Both the position numbers and the translations under genes were made by a program. Of a DNA stretch of 64,000 nucleotides, positions 16,279-25,173 are shown piece after piece. The stretch comes from JAJECS01 sp965243625 (GTDB lineage Bacteria > Chloroflexota > UBA11872): positions 1,302,001 to 1,366,000 of the forward strand of contig CBDEVI010000002.1 in NCBI GenBank assembly GCA_965243625.1. Direction: 5' to 3'. The notes under the pieces are model-generated. The model had not been told where the DNA came from. It did no database searches and worked only from the letters and a program-made list of their open reading frames with translations. Every line of letters begins with the position of its first letter. Position 1 is the stretch's first letter.

Positions 16279-16878
16279 GTGCCCTACGACCTTGCGGAGA
16301 ACAAATTCCTCACCGACTGGCTCCGTGGCCGTGGAGGGTTCAAGGTTGGGCTCTACATCGGCGCCTTCGTCTCGATCATCTACCTGGCGATTTCATATGC
16401 CTCGCCGCTGTTCTACGTGGGCGAGTTTTATGGGTTCTCGATGGCCATACCGGTTCCCATCGCCGCGATCCTCGCCGCCGGCGTGATTTGGGGTCTCCTG
16501 TTCCGCCTGGCCGCCGGAGTTGCCTGGCTGCTTGGCTTCGGCCTGGTCATGGGCGTCGGCGCCGGCATGTCCGAGGGACTGGCCTCCGGCCTGGGCTGGT
16601 CCCTGGACTGGGAGTTCGGCGTAAAGACCTTCTATAACCCCATCGATGTCGAGCCACAGGGGTTTGCCGTCGGTGCGGTCAAGGGGCTCATCCATCTGGG
16701 CGCCGTGGCGGCCACCACCATCCTCCTAGCGTTTGGCGCCGCGATCGCCACCACATTGTTTCTCCGCCGCTTCGTCGCAAAGCGCATGCGCAACGTGGCA
16801 CCCGGCCTCGTGGCCCGCTTCCCCGCCCGCGTGCGGCAGGTGATCGATCCGGCCTACCGCTACGGCGCCGGGGAATAG
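16279..16878 (+). CDS. Hypothetical four-helix membrane protein, paralog of the 17433 gene
   Basis: A 199-residue integral membrane protein from GTG 16279 (an upstream in-frame GTG at 16264 is possible). About four hydrophobic segments lie between a conserved N-terminus YDLAENKFLTDWLRGRGGFK and a basic C-terminus MRNVAPGLVARFPARVRQVI. The second paralog, 550 bases downstream, keeps both ends and diverges in the helices. I do not recognise the family. A NUDIX gene lies between the two copies, all on one strand. Confidence 0.65.
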   Translation: MPYDLAENKFLTDWLRGRGGFKVGLYIGAFVSIIYLAISYASPLFYVGEFYGFSMAIPVPIAAILAAGVIWGLLFRLAAGVAWLLGFGLVMGVGAGMSEGLASGLGWSLDWEFGVKTFYNPIDVEPQGFAVGAVKGLIHLGAVAATTILLAFGAAIATTLFLRRFVAKRMRNVAPGLVARFPARVRQVIDPAYRYGAGE

Positions 16879-16939
16879 TTTTCCGAGCGGATCGCGTCCG
16901 GCTCGCGATCGCCCTCTATCCACACTTGCTGGCACCCGC

Positions 16940-17419
16940 ATGCGGAGAGAATTGCTGGTCCGTAGCTCGCACACAGTCCGCACGAGCGCCGTGATTGCCC
17001 GCGACGGAAAGATCGTAGTCGTCGAGTTTGACGACGCCGGGCTCGTGCACTTCAACCTGCCGGGCGGCGGCGTGCAAGGCGGCGAAACGGTTCGCGATGG
17101 TCTGGTCCGCGAAGTGCGTGAGGAAATCGACTGCGACGTGATCGTGCACGAGTTAATGTTTGCCCACGAATATCAGCCCACGGGGCGCGGTCCAACGGAA
17201 GGCGGGCTTCCGGCCATCCGATTGATCTTTCGCTGCGACCTTGCCCCGGGCGCCATGCCGCGCCTGCCGGCTCGGCCCGACCCGATGCAAACCGCGGTTC
17301 GCTGGGTCTCCCTCGATGAGATCGGGCGTCCGACGCCCCTCCTTCCCGACATCCGCGACAACCTCGCGGCGGCCCTACGATCACCAGGAGCCCAGCGCAT
17401 GTTCACGTTCGGACCCTAG
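16940..17419 (+). CDS. NUDIX hydrolase
   Basis: A 159-residue pyrophosphohydrolase of nucleoside diphosphates linked to another moiety. The Nudix box is complete apart from its last glycine: G43-x5-E49-x7-R57-E58-V-R-E61-E62-I-D. It reads GGGVQGGET, then REVREEIDCD. The N-terminus RTSAVIARDGKIVVVEF and LPGG are typical of the fold. The substrate is unspecified. Gaps to the neighbouring membrane-protein paralogs are 61 and 13 nt, so the three genes probably form one transcript. Confidence 0.88.
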   Translation: MRRELLVRSSHTVRTSAVIARDGKIVVVEFDDAGLVHFNLPGGGVQGGETVRDGLVREVREEIDCDVIVHELMFAHEYQPTGRGPTEGGLPAIRLIFRCDLAPGAMPRLPARPDPMQTAVRWVSLDEIGRPTPLLPDIRDNLAAALRSPGAQRMFTFGP

Positions 17420-17432
17420 GCAGTCGTCAACA

Positions 17433-18035
17433 GTGCTCTACGACCTCGCCGAGAACAAGCTCGTCACCGACTGGCTGCGTGGCTGGGGCGGATTCAAGGT
17501 TGGGCTCGTTCTCGGGGCCATCATCGCGGCGATCTGGATGCCGCTGGTATTCACGGCCCCGCAGGTCATTGACGAGGGCGATCTCTACAACCTCTCCATG
17601 ACCGTGCATATCCCGGTATTCAGCTTCATAGGCTTCGGCCTTGTGTGGGGCCTGCTGTTCAAGAATGTGGCCGGGGTGACTTGGGCGCTCGGCGTGGGGC
17701 TTGGCGTGGCCGCCGCCGCCGGGATGGTCGCCGGCATGGACGTTTCCCAGGGATGGGGCGTGGACTGGGGCTTCGGATTCAAGTCGTTCTATACCCGCGT
17801 GGACGTGGTGCCGCTTGGCGCCGCGAACGGCACCCTGGCGGGCCTGATGTTTGGCGGCGCGCTGGGTGCCATGGCCGCCCTTGGGTCATTGCTGGCGATG
17901 GTCGTCAGCATGATCTACCTGCGCCGCCGCGTCGCCAAGCCGATGCGCCGCGTGGCACCCAGCATCGTGAGCCGGCTCCCCGGCCGCGTGCGCAACGTCA
18001 TCGATCCGGTCTATCGGCACGGCGCCGCCCGCTAG
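17433..18035 (+). CDS. Hypothetical four-helix membrane protein, paralog of the 16279 gene
   Basis: A 200-residue protein from GTG 17433, chosen because VLYDLAENKLVTDWLRGWGG matches the start of the paralog. The hydrophobic core has glycine/alanine-rich segments such as VTWALGVGLGVAAAAGMVAG. A charged C-terminus MRRVAPSIVSRLPGRVRNVI matches the paralog closely. The divergence of the membrane core against fixed ends suggests the ends bind a common partner. Function unknown. Confidence 0.65.
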   Translation: MLYDLAENKLVTDWLRGWGGFKVGLVLGAIIAAIWMPLVFTAPQVIDEGDLYNLSMTVHIPVFSFIGFGLVWGLLFKNVAGVTWALGVGLGVAAAAGMVAGMDVSQGWGVDWGFGFKSFYTRVDVVPLGAANGTLAGLMFGGALGAMAALGSLLAMVVSMIYLRRRVAKPMRRVAPSIVSRLPGRVRNVIDPVYRHGAAR

Positions 18036-18082
18036 CCTCCCGAAGGAGCCTCAATCCAACCCGGGCCGGTGACCAGCGCGGG

Positions 18083-19174
18083 TTAGGTCGGCTTCACGGT
18101 GATCCATGCGCCGAGAATGGCGCTGTGCCGCGGGTCGTTGCGATCGGTTTCGGCATAGGCCGCCAGCAACGTATCCGGCGCCACCTCGATGATCCAGTCG
18201 TAGTTGCCGCAGTCCCAGGCCTGCGTGCCCAGGTTGAGGCAGGTGTGCCCCATCCAGGTATGGCCGTCGTCGAGGCTGAAGGCGAGCCAGTCGCCGGGCC
18301 GCCCGTAGATCACCGCGAGCACGCCGTTCGACATGCGACAGGCCTTGGGCAACACGCCGCGGTCGGCGACAGGCTCCGGAGCGCTCCATGATTGACCGTC
18401 GTCCGCTGAGCGGCTCACGGCGAGCGCGGTGTGCAGCCCTTCGTAGCGACCGCCCGTGCGCATGAAGCAGAGCAGGTCGCCGTTCGGCAGCGTGAGCAAA
18501 TCGGGCTCGGTGAAGCCCTCGATTCGGTGCGTGTGGGTCGGGTTGAGATCAAAGGCCACGCTCGCGCGATAGCGCCAGGTCGCTCCCCGATCGTCCGAGC
18601 GCATGACGAACGTTCGATGCTTGACGTCGCCGACGAACTTTCCGAGCACGGTGGCCAGGAGGCTCCCGTCGCGCAACTCCACGAGGCCGTGATCCACATA
18701 GGCGTAGAGGTGCCGCCCCCATTTCTCGCTGTCTTCCTCCGCCAGCTCCGGAACACCCGAGATCAGCGCCGATTCCGGGGCGTGCGTCCGGCCGTTGTCG
18801 TGTGAGCGATGGATCGAGAAGCGATAGGCGCCCGGCGCGTCGCCGCGCGTCAGCCACGGCTCGCCCGGCGTTCCCACGTGCAGCAGCTCGCCGTCGTCGA
18901 ATTGGTGCACGTAGAAGCTGGGCCAGGCGGGCGCGGCGTACCAGGTCTCGCCGCCGTCACGCGACCGGCGCCACGTGAGCTCGGGCTCGACCGTGCGCGG
19001 CCCGCCCGCCACGAGCTCGCCGTTGGCCAGCTGGAAGAGGAACCCGCAGGGGCACTGGTTCTCGTGCGCGGGGATCAGCGTCTCCGTGCGCTCGACCTGC
19101 ACGGTGAGACCGGGAAAGGAATAGGAGCCCCGGCCGAGCGCCTCGCGCCGACCGTTGGGCTTGGTGATGGCCAT
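18083..19174 (-). CDS. Sialidase-like beta-propeller (exo-alpha-sialidase/BNR family) protein
   Basis: A 363-residue six-bladed propeller, starting at the ATG at 19172-19174 (MAITKPNGRR). Four Asp-boxes (S/T-x-D-x-G-x-T/S-W) are visible: SRDGGETW, SDDRGATW, SADDGQSW and SLDDGHTW. True sialidases also need an RIP/FRIP motif and an arginine triad. The expected FRIP is not obvious, so activity on sialic acid is uncertain; many bacterial homologs are simply annotated sialidase family. No signal peptide is seen, so it is probably cytoplasmic. It lies 184 nt downstream of the PhyH gene on the same strand. Confidence 0.75.
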   Translation of the reverse strand: MAITKPNGRREALGRGSYSFPGLTVQVERTETLIPAHENQCPCGFLFQLANGELVAGGPRTVEPELTWRRSRDGGETWYAAPAWPSFYVHQFDDGELLHVGTPGEPWLTRGDAPGAYRFSIHRSHDNGRTHAPESALISGVPELAEEDSEKWGRHLYAYVDHGLVELRDGSLLATVLGKFVGDVKHRTFVMRSDDRGATWRYRASVAFDLNPTHTHRIEGFTEPDLLTLPNGDLLCFMRTGGRYEGLHTALAVSRSADDGQSWSAPEPVADRGVLPKACRMSNGVLAVIYGRPGDWLAFSLDDGHTWMGHTCLNLGTQAWDCGNYDWIIEVAPDTLLAAYAETDRNDPRHSAILGAWITVKPT

Positions 19175-19358
19175 GGTGGCGACTCCACGAGCAATCGTCC
19201 GCGCACACCTTACGCGGTCTGGGGCGGCGCTCCCGCCCATGCCGCCCGCCTTGAAGCATTCCGCGTCACCCGCGTATCAACTCGAGCGTCGCGTGCACCG
19301 CTCCCCGCGTCAGCTCAAAACGACTCCAGGTGTCCCGTCAAATCCGAAAGACGGCCGC

Positions 19359-20486
19359 CTAGCTCCACTCGTCGATCGCGCGCACTTCATCGGACCAGTC
19401 GCGCCAGATGTCGCCGCCGGCATTGTCCATTGCCATCGCATCGGATACGGAGCCCACCGTCTTGAGGTATCCATAGATCGTGGCTTGGCGGATGACGTCG
19501 CTGGACGTGTTTTGTCCGGGGATGTGCAGAATCTTGGTGTGCCAGAGGACCACGGTGCCCGCCGGTCCGTAGGAGTCGACAGGTTGGGTGTCGGCCTTGA
19601 TCTGCTCGAAGAGGGGGTCGGGGAGGTATTCGTAGCCTCCCGCCGCGCGCATCTTCTCACGCTCGCCCGTGTGCGTGCGGCCGTGTTCGTGAAAGGCCCT
19701 CCACTGGTTCTCCCAGATCTTTGTATGGCTGCCCGGCCACACGGTGAAGCCGCCGGACGCGGGCGGAAGGTCGTCAATGTAGGCGGCGAACTGGAGGCGC
19801 ACCCGGCCGTAGCACGGGCCGTCCGAGTGGGAGCCGCGCCAGTTCGGTCCTGGCGAGGGACTGTTCGGCAGCGTGCAATACAGGCCGCGCGTCCCCTGTC
19901 CGTTCATCCACACGGGTCCGGTCTTGGGCAGCCGCAGCTCCTCCGTCGTGAAACTCGCGGCTTCCCGGTAGTTCTCAACCTCCTGGCCCATGTGACTCGC
20001 GAGTCCCTCCATGGCGCCGTCGTCCATAAGGCAGGGGCCCGTGGTAAACCCAGACTCGTCCAGACCGGCGGGCCATACCACCGTGCCCTTCCCGAGCAGT
20101 TGCTCGGCGACCTGCCACACCGCGCGGGGACCAACGTCGAGCGCGAGATCTTCAGATCCATTGCGAATGGTCAACCGGTGGCCCTTGCCGCTCAACAGCG
20201 GCTCGCCTCCGTCTGCGGGACGCCGGGCGCTGAAGCGGGCGGTTTCCTCTGCCGTGATCGGGCCCCACGTCGAGGGATCGTCTCGCTTCATGCGGGGCAG
20301 GTCTGCCGCAATCGTCTCCCACATGTCGTCCCGGGCGCGGCGGCAAAGGTCTGGGTCGAGCACCGCCGGAAGCACGAGAACACCGTCGCGCTTGAACTGG
20401 GCGATCTGACTGGCCGTCAAGGGCGCAACTTGCGGCACGCTCGGGGAAGGCGTCGGCATCGGATCTTGTCCTTGTTTGAGAGGCAT
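19359..20486 (-). CDS. Phytanoyl-CoA dioxygenase (PhyH) family protein
   Basis: An Fe(II)/2-oxoglutarate-dependent oxygenase, 375 aa (or 366 from the second ATG). The iron-binding H-x-D is in RGSHSDGPC (H220, D222). The distal histidine is in VVLWHTKILHIPG (H316 or H321). The N-terminal FKRDGVLVLPAVLDPDL is the family signature. PGSHTKIWENQW follows the iron site as usual. Such enzymes hydroxylate small secondary metabolites, lipids or ectoine in bacteria. The neighbouring sialidase-like gene suggests no specific substrate. Confidence 0.85.
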   Translation of the reverse strand: MPLKQGQDPMPTPSPSVPQVAPLTASQIAQFKRDGVLVLPAVLDPDLCRRARDDMWETIAADLPRMKRDDPSTWGPITAEETARFSARRPADGGEPLLSGKGHRLTIRNGSEDLALDVGPRAVWQVAEQLLGKGTVVWPAGLDESGFTTGPCLMDDGAMEGLASHMGQEVENYREAASFTTEELRLPKTGPVWMNGQGTRGLYCTLPNSPSPGPNWRGSHSDGPCYGRVRLQFAAYIDDLPPASGGFTVWPGSHTKIWENQWRAFHEHGRTHTGEREKMRAAGGYEYLPDPLFEQIKADTQPVDSYGPAGTVVLWHTKILHIPGQNTSSDVIRQATIYGYLKTVGSVSDAMAMDNAGGDIWRDWSDEVRAIDEWS

Positions 20487-20807
20487 CCAGCGCTGACGCT
20501 GGATTATCAGCCGCGGGCGCCCGCGGCGTAAAGACCATCGATGCGCGGTGGCACGCAGAGGCGGTCGTCCGGATAGGCCGCCACCTTGCGGCCAACGTCA
20601 TGTAGGCCCATCCCCGAGGCCAGGGTCTGGTCGTGGCCGACCCCGGCGAATACACCCGAAGCAGACGGCAGTGCGCCGACTCTTGTCGGTTCAGCGGAGG
20701 CGGCCGAGCCACACGCCGCGACGGCGCCGAGCGCCGCGATCTGCGCCGCCACGGACGGCGTGACACACTCGCCATGGCGACAACGATGCGCACGGGGAGA
20801 CAGGCCA

Positions 20808-21815
20808 ATGGAGTACCGCAATCTCGGTCGCACGGGGGTCAAGGTCAGCCCGCTGTGCCTGGGCTGCTGGAACTTCGGCCAGGTGACCGATCAGGACCAG
20901 ACGCAGGCCATCGTCGACCGCGCGCTGGACGCGGGCGTCAACTTCTTCGACACGGCCAATTCCTACGGTCGCGGCACCAGCGAGACCATGGTCGGGAAGG
21001 CGCTCGGCGGGTCGGGCCGTCGCTCGCGCGTGGTGCTGGCCACCAAGGTCCACTTCCCCATGGACGACGACGACCCGAACGCGCAGGGCAATAGCCGGCG
21101 CCACATCATCGAGCAGTGCGAGGGGTCGTTGCGCCGCCTGCAAACCGACTACATCGACCTCTACCAGGTGCACCGGCCCGTGACGGACGTGCCGCTGGAT
21201 GAGACGCTGCGCGCGCTCGACGACCTCATCCGCGCCGGCAAGGTGCGCTACGTCGGCACGAGCACGTTTCCGGCCTGGCAGGTGGTGGAATCGTTGTGGC
21301 TCTCGCGCGAACTGGGGCTCAATCGCATGATCTGCGACCAGCCGCCCTATCACCTGCTGGACCGCCGCGTCGAGCGCGAGCTGGTGCCCATGGCGCTGAA
21401 TTTCGGTATCGGCATCATTCCCTGGGCGCCGCTGGCCGGCGGGTTCTTGACCGGCCGGTACAGGCGCGACGGGACGCCACCGCCGGGATCGCGCTACGAG
21501 CGCAGCGTCGAGACCCAGCGCCAACGCGGCCTCTTTACCGACGCAGCGTTTGCTGTGGTGGACGAGCTGACGGCCATCGCCAACGACAAGGGCTGCACGC
21601 CGGGCCAGTTGGCGCTGGCGTGGAACATGCGGCAGCCGGGGATCACGAGCCCCATCGCGGGACCGCGCACGGCGGAGCAGTGGGCGGAGAACCTGGGCGC
21701 GATCAACGTGGCGGTGACCGACGCCGACCGGGAGCGGCTGGACGCCGTGGCCCCGCCCGGTCGGGCGATCGCCACGTATTACAGCGCCCCGTGGGGTCCG
21801 CACGAGTACCGCTGA
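20808..21815 (+). CDS. Aldo/keto reductase
   Basis: An NADPH-dependent TIM-barrel oxidoreductase, 335 aa, starting at ATG 20808 (MEYRNLGRTGVKVSPLCLG) with a GGGGAGA upstream. The catalytic tetrad is visible: D and Y in FFDTANSYGRG, K in LATKVHFP and H in YQVHRP. The C-terminal cofactor loop GITSPIAGPRTAEQW is typical of the Kv-beta/YhdN-type AKRs. The 320-base gap before it (20487-20807) has no supported gene; one 111-codon antisense frame there was rejected. The next gene follows after 19 nt. Confidence 0.88.
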   Translation: MEYRNLGRTGVKVSPLCLGCWNFGQVTDQDQTQAIVDRALDAGVNFFDTANSYGRGTSETMVGKALGGSGRRSRVVLATKVHFPMDDDDPNAQGNSRRHIIEQCEGSLRRLQTDYIDLYQVHRPVTDVPLDETLRALDDLIRAGKVRYVGTSTFPAWQVVESLWLSRELGLNRMICDQPPYHLLDRRVERELVPMALNFGIGIIPWAPLAGGFLTGRYRRDGTPPPGSRYERSVETQRQRGLFTDAAFAVVDELTAIANDKGCTPGQLALAWNMRQPGITSPIAGPRTAEQWAENLGAINVAVTDADRERLDAVAPPGRAIATYYSAPWGPHEYR

Positions 21816-21834
21816 TGCGGGCGGACTTGTAGCC

Positions 21835-23040
21835 ATGCGTTTGCATCCCAGTCTCGACGGCGGGCCGTTCCCGTCGGGCGACTTGGCGGATTTCGGCAAG
21901 GAGCTGGCGTTTTCCGTCGATGAGTACGGCGCCCGGCTCGCGCGAGCCCACGCCGCCATGGACACCGCCGGGCTCGATGCCCTGCTGGTGATGAATCCGG
22001 CCAACGTCTTCTATCTGTCGGGCTTCCAGACGTTCGCCGTCGACGGCGCCGCCTGCCTGGTCGTGCCGCGACACGGCGAGCCGGCCATCGCAATGGACCC
22101 GCCGGAGTTTGGGAGCGCCTGGATCAGCACGTGGTTCGACGATCTGCGCGGCTACCCGCCGGGAAGCGACCGGCCGGCCTACGCCGCGTCGATGCTGGCC
22201 GAGCACGGGCTGAATCGCGGCCGCATCGGAGTCGACGACGCCAACTGGGGACAGACGCCGGCTTTTCGGGCCGGGCTGGAGCAATCCCTGCCCGAGGCCG
22301 AGTTCCTGAGCGCCGGCGAGCTGTTCATCGATCTCAGGCGGTTGAAGTCGCCGGCCGAGATCGAGCACATCCGCTGGGCGGCGCTCGCTACACGGGCCGC
22401 CACCGAGGCTGCCGTGGAGACCGCGGCGGTCGGCGTGACTGACGGGGAGATTGCCGGCGCCGCCTATGCCGCCATGACGCACGCGGGCGGCGAGTATCCC
22501 TGCCTCGCGCCCATCGTCACCAGCGGCCGCCGCTCGGGGATCCTGCACTCCACCCACAAGCGCCGCACGATCGAGCGCGGCGACACCATCCTGCTCGAGA
22601 TTGGCGCCTGCCATCAGCGCTATACCGCGCCGCAGATGCGCACGCTGACCGTCGGCCCGCCCGCCGACGACGTTCGGCGCGCGGCCGATGCCTGCATCGC
22701 CGCCCTCAACGCCGTGCTGGACGCGCTGCGGCCGGGCGCGGTTGCCCGAGACGTGGCGGAAATCGGCTGGCGCGCGCTCGCCGCCGCCGGCGACGACCTG
22801 GTCTTCCACGGCAACTTCGGCTACGGCATCGGCGCGGGATTTCCGCCCAACTGGGCCGACGCGACGGGATTCATCCAGCGCGACCAGTCCACCGTGCTGG
22901 AGCCAGGGATGGTGTTCCACCACCCCATCGCCGTGCGGCGGCTCGGACAGTTCGGCGTCGCCTTCAGCGAGACGAGCGTGATCACCAAGGATGGGTGTGA
23001 GGTCTTGACCCACGGTGAGCGCGTGCTGATCGAGCGCTAG
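21835..23040 (+). CDS. Creatinase-fold hydrolase, DoeA/EutD-like (ectoine hydrolase type)
   Basis: A 401-residue M24-fold protein. N-terminal AMDTAGLDALLVMNPANVFYLSG is followed by catalytic-domain blocks GGEYPCLAPIVTSG, LLEIGACHQRYTAPQMRT, GYGIGAGFPPNW and GMVFHHPIAV. As I recall the ectoine hydrolase DoeA, equivalent blocks read GGDYPA..P, EIAGC..RYHCPLSRT and GLSYPPDWGERT, so this is closer to DoeA than to prolidase. The metal-binding aspartates of aminopeptidases are absent. Its stop overlaps by one base with the following EutA-like gene, the same pairing as in ectoine-utilisation (eut) operons. Ectoine ring opening is inferred, not shown. Confidence 0.72.
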   Translation: MRLHPSLDGGPFPSGDLADFGKELAFSVDEYGARLARAHAAMDTAGLDALLVMNPANVFYLSGFQTFAVDGAACLVVPRHGEPAIAMDPPEFGSAWISTWFDDLRGYPPGSDRPAYAASMLAEHGLNRGRIGVDDANWGQTPAFRAGLEQSLPEAEFLSAGELFIDLRRLKSPAEIEHIRWAALATRAATEAAVETAAVGVTDGEIAGAAYAAMTHAGGEYPCLAPIVTSGRRSGILHSTHKRRTIERGDTILLEIGACHQRYTAPQMRTLTVGPPADDVRRAADACIAALNAVLDALRPGAVARDVAEIGWRALAAAGDDLVFHGNFGYGIGAGFPPNWADATGFIQRDQSTVLEPGMVFHHPIAVRRLGQFGVAFSETSVITKDGCEVLTHGERVLIER

Positions 23041-23045
23041 TGACC

Positions 23046-23783
23046 ATGGGCGCACATCGCGTTGGCATCGTCTGGCCCGAGGCCGTGCAGGCTGGGCACG
23101 TCGCCGAGTTGGATCAGTTTGTGCCGCCGGGCCTTGAGCTCGATATCGAGCCGGTCGACTCCGCGCCGGAGCTTGGCGACGACGGCATCACGCTGGAGCA
23201 CGTGGAAGGGCTTCCCCGCGGCCCGGGCATCGGCCGCGCGGCGCGGCGCCTCGCCCAACGCGGCTCGCAGGCGGTGGCCTATGGCTGCACCTCGGGCAGC
23301 TACGTCCTCGGTCCCGAGGGCGATGCGGCCATCGCGGCGGATATGCGCACCGCCGCGGGCGTGCCGGCCACCACCACCTCCACCGCCGCGACCGCCGCAC
23401 TGCGCGAGCTTGGCGTGGGCCGGCTCGCCGTGCTTTCGCCGCACGTCGACGCGCTCAACGAGCGGCTGCGCGCTTACCTGGAAGCCAGCGGATTCGCGGT
23501 GGTCAACATGGTCGGTCTGAACCGGCGCGGCGACATCGAGGCCATCGAACCCGACGAGACGCGCGATCTTGTCGCCGCCGACGTCGACACTCCGGAGGCC
23601 GAGGCCGTCTTCATCAGCTGCACCGGCCTGCGCACCGCCGCCGTCATCGACGACCTCGAAGCGTCCCTGGGCAAGCCGGTGGTCACCGCCAACCAGGCCA
23701 CCCTGTGGCACGTCGCCAAACTTGCCGGGACCCCGGCTAGCGCGCCCGCCCGAGGCCGCCTGCTCGCCGCTTCGTCCGGCTGA
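23046..23783 (+). CDS. Asp/Glu racemase superfamily (maleate isomerase/arylmalonate decarboxylase/EutA-like)
   Basis: A 245-residue enzyme with two active-site cysteines: the first in VAYGCTSGSYVLG, the second in FISCTGLRTAAVIDDLE. The C-terminal signature GKPVVTANQATLWHVAKLAG is shared by arylmalonate decarboxylases, maleate isomerases and EutA. These act by cysteine-based proton transfer or decarboxylation. The start is ATG 23046; a GTG at 23040 overlaps the upstream stop (TAGTG), so coupling is likely. With the DoeA-like gene it would form an eutD-eutA type pair; eutB, eutC and eutE are not in the window. Confidence 0.78.
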   Translation: MGAHRVGIVWPEAVQAGHVAELDQFVPPGLELDIEPVDSAPELGDDGITLEHVEGLPRGPGIGRAARRLAQRGSQAVAYGCTSGSYVLGPEGDAAIAADMRTAAGVPATTTSTAATAALRELGVGRLAVLSPHVDALNERLRAYLEASGFAVVNMVGLNRRGDIEAIEPDETRDLVAADVDTPEAEAVFISCTGLRTAAVIDDLEASLGKPVVTANQATLWHVAKLAGTPASAPARGRLLAASSG

Positions 23784-23836
23784 CCGCGACGATCCCGACT
23801 CTCGCGAGAACGGGAGCGCCGAGGTGTGATGCCAAG

Positions 23837-24745
23837 ATGGACATCCAAGCGTCCACGGAGGCGAAACCGAGGGTGAACCGAGCGGGCTCGGGCCAAAGTC
23901 CAACACGGTCCACCGATTCGGACATGCCGGCTGACCTCTACTCCGGCACCGCGGAGGCTTATGCGCGATATCGGCCCGCCCATCCGGACGACCTGCTCGA
24001 CGATCTCCGGCAGCGCGCCGGAGTCACGGGCGCCGGGCGCCTGCTGGACCTGGCGTGTGGTCCGGGGCGGGTGACGCTTCCGCTCGCGCGGCACTTCGGC
24101 GAGGTCTGGGCCGTGGACCAGGAGCCGCAGATGATCGAGGTTGGGCGGGCCCGCGGGGAAAGGCTGGGTCTCACGAATATCCGCTGGATGGTCGGGCGGG
24201 CCGAGGACGTCCAGACCGCGCCGGGCTCGTTCGAGCTGATCACGATCGGCGAGGCGTTTCACCGGCTGGATCAGCGGGTGACTGCCGAACGGGCCCTCGA
24301 GTGGCTCGCGCCGGGCCGCTGCCTGGCGACGCTTGGGTGTTTCGGTCTATTGGCAGGCCAAGAGCCTTGGCACGACGTGCTGCGGGCGGCTGTGGGACCG
24401 TGGACGGACAGAGGCACCGCAGCTCAGTCAACGAGCGCCCGACCCGCGCAGCAGACCCGCGGCGCCGACCATGAACGCGCGGTGTTGACGGGTCACGGAT
24501 TCGAGCACGCGGGCACGTTCGCCTTCCCGCATTCGCACGTCTGGACGTTGGACTCGATCCTGGGGAATCTCCGCTCCACTGCGCGGTTCTCGAGTCGAGC
24601 ACTGGGCGATGAGGTCGAGCGCTTCGACGCCGACGTGCGGGAGGCGCTGGTCGCCTTTGACTCCGGTGGTCGGTACCCCGAGACGCTGCGATTCGGTTAC
24701 AGCCTGTTCAGGGCGCCGATCCGAACCGAGCGCCAGGACTTCTGA
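23837..24745 (+). CDS. Class I SAM-dependent methyltransferase
   Basis: A 302-residue (or 273 from ATG 23924) methyltransferase. The SAM-binding motif I is LLDLACGPGRVTLPLA, acidic motif II is VWAVDQEPQM, and motif III follows at NIRWMVGRAEDV. The C-terminal half has no transmembrane or DNA-binding signal. The ATG at 23924 (MPADLYSGTAEAYARYRPAHP) begins exactly where family homology normally starts and may be the true start. Substrate unknown. It lies 53 nt after the EutA-like gene on the same strand. Confidence 0.8.
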   Translation: MDIQASTEAKPRVNRAGSGQSPTRSTDSDMPADLYSGTAEAYARYRPAHPDDLLDDLRQRAGVTGAGRLLDLACGPGRVTLPLARHFGEVWAVDQEPQMIEVGRARGERLGLTNIRWMVGRAEDVQTAPGSFELITIGEAFHRLDQRVTAERALEWLAPGRCLATLGCFGLLAGQEPWHDVLRAAVGPWTDRGTAAQSTSARPAQQTRGADHERAVLTGHGFEHAGTFAFPHSHVWTLDSILGNLRSTARFSSRALGDEVERFDADVREALVAFDSGGRYPETLRFGYSLFRAPIRTERQDF

Positions 24746-24754
24746 CCCGTTCGG

Positions 24755-25148
24755 TGTAGGGGCAGCCCTAGTGGCTGCCCGAGTCGACCCGGACGGGCGC
24801 CCACTAGGGGCGCCCCTACGCGGACTTGGGCGCCGCCGAGCCTGGATTCCCGCTCCCCGCCTGCGCGGGGACAGGCTTCGCAGGAATGACGGAGGGAGCC
24901 GGGAGCGGCCTTCCAGGAGAAAGGGGGCCGAATGCCGACCTGGCCCGAGCGGGCGGGTCTGAGACCCGCCCCTACCCCGGACGGCCAGGGCGCATCCTGG
25001 CTTTACCGGACTGGATTCCGGCTTTCGCCGGAATGACGGAAGGGTTGCCTAAGGACTCACCAGTGCAGCAGGGATCAGTCTCGGATCCAACGGCCACGAG
25101 GCCGGCGCCTTGTCCCCTGATCCTTACCTTCTCCCCAGGGAGAAGGGA
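24755..25148. repeat. Dense cluster of dispersed repeats (D/E, C and F) in a 430-bp gap
   Basis: 24755-24780 and 24795-24819 are GTAGGGGCAGCC/GGCTGCCC and GGGCGCCC/GGGGCGCCCCTAC hairpins. 24844-24892 is a family C element with an extra internal GC hairpin. 24951-24976 is GGGCGGGTCT/GAGACCCGCCCCTAC. 25013-25039 is another family C element. 25131-25148 is CTTCTCCC/GGGAGAAGG. No gene is seen here. Confidence 0.8.
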
Positions 25149-25173
25149 GCGGACCCTCATCCGACTTAGAGTG

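Noticed and set aside
20507..20842. Minus-strand 111-codon frame ending DGLYAAGARG, resembling the tail of a FAD protein
   Set aside because: It overlaps the start of the aldo/keto reductase, has no ribosome site or domain, and most of it is low-complexity alanine/glycine; at best a remnant.
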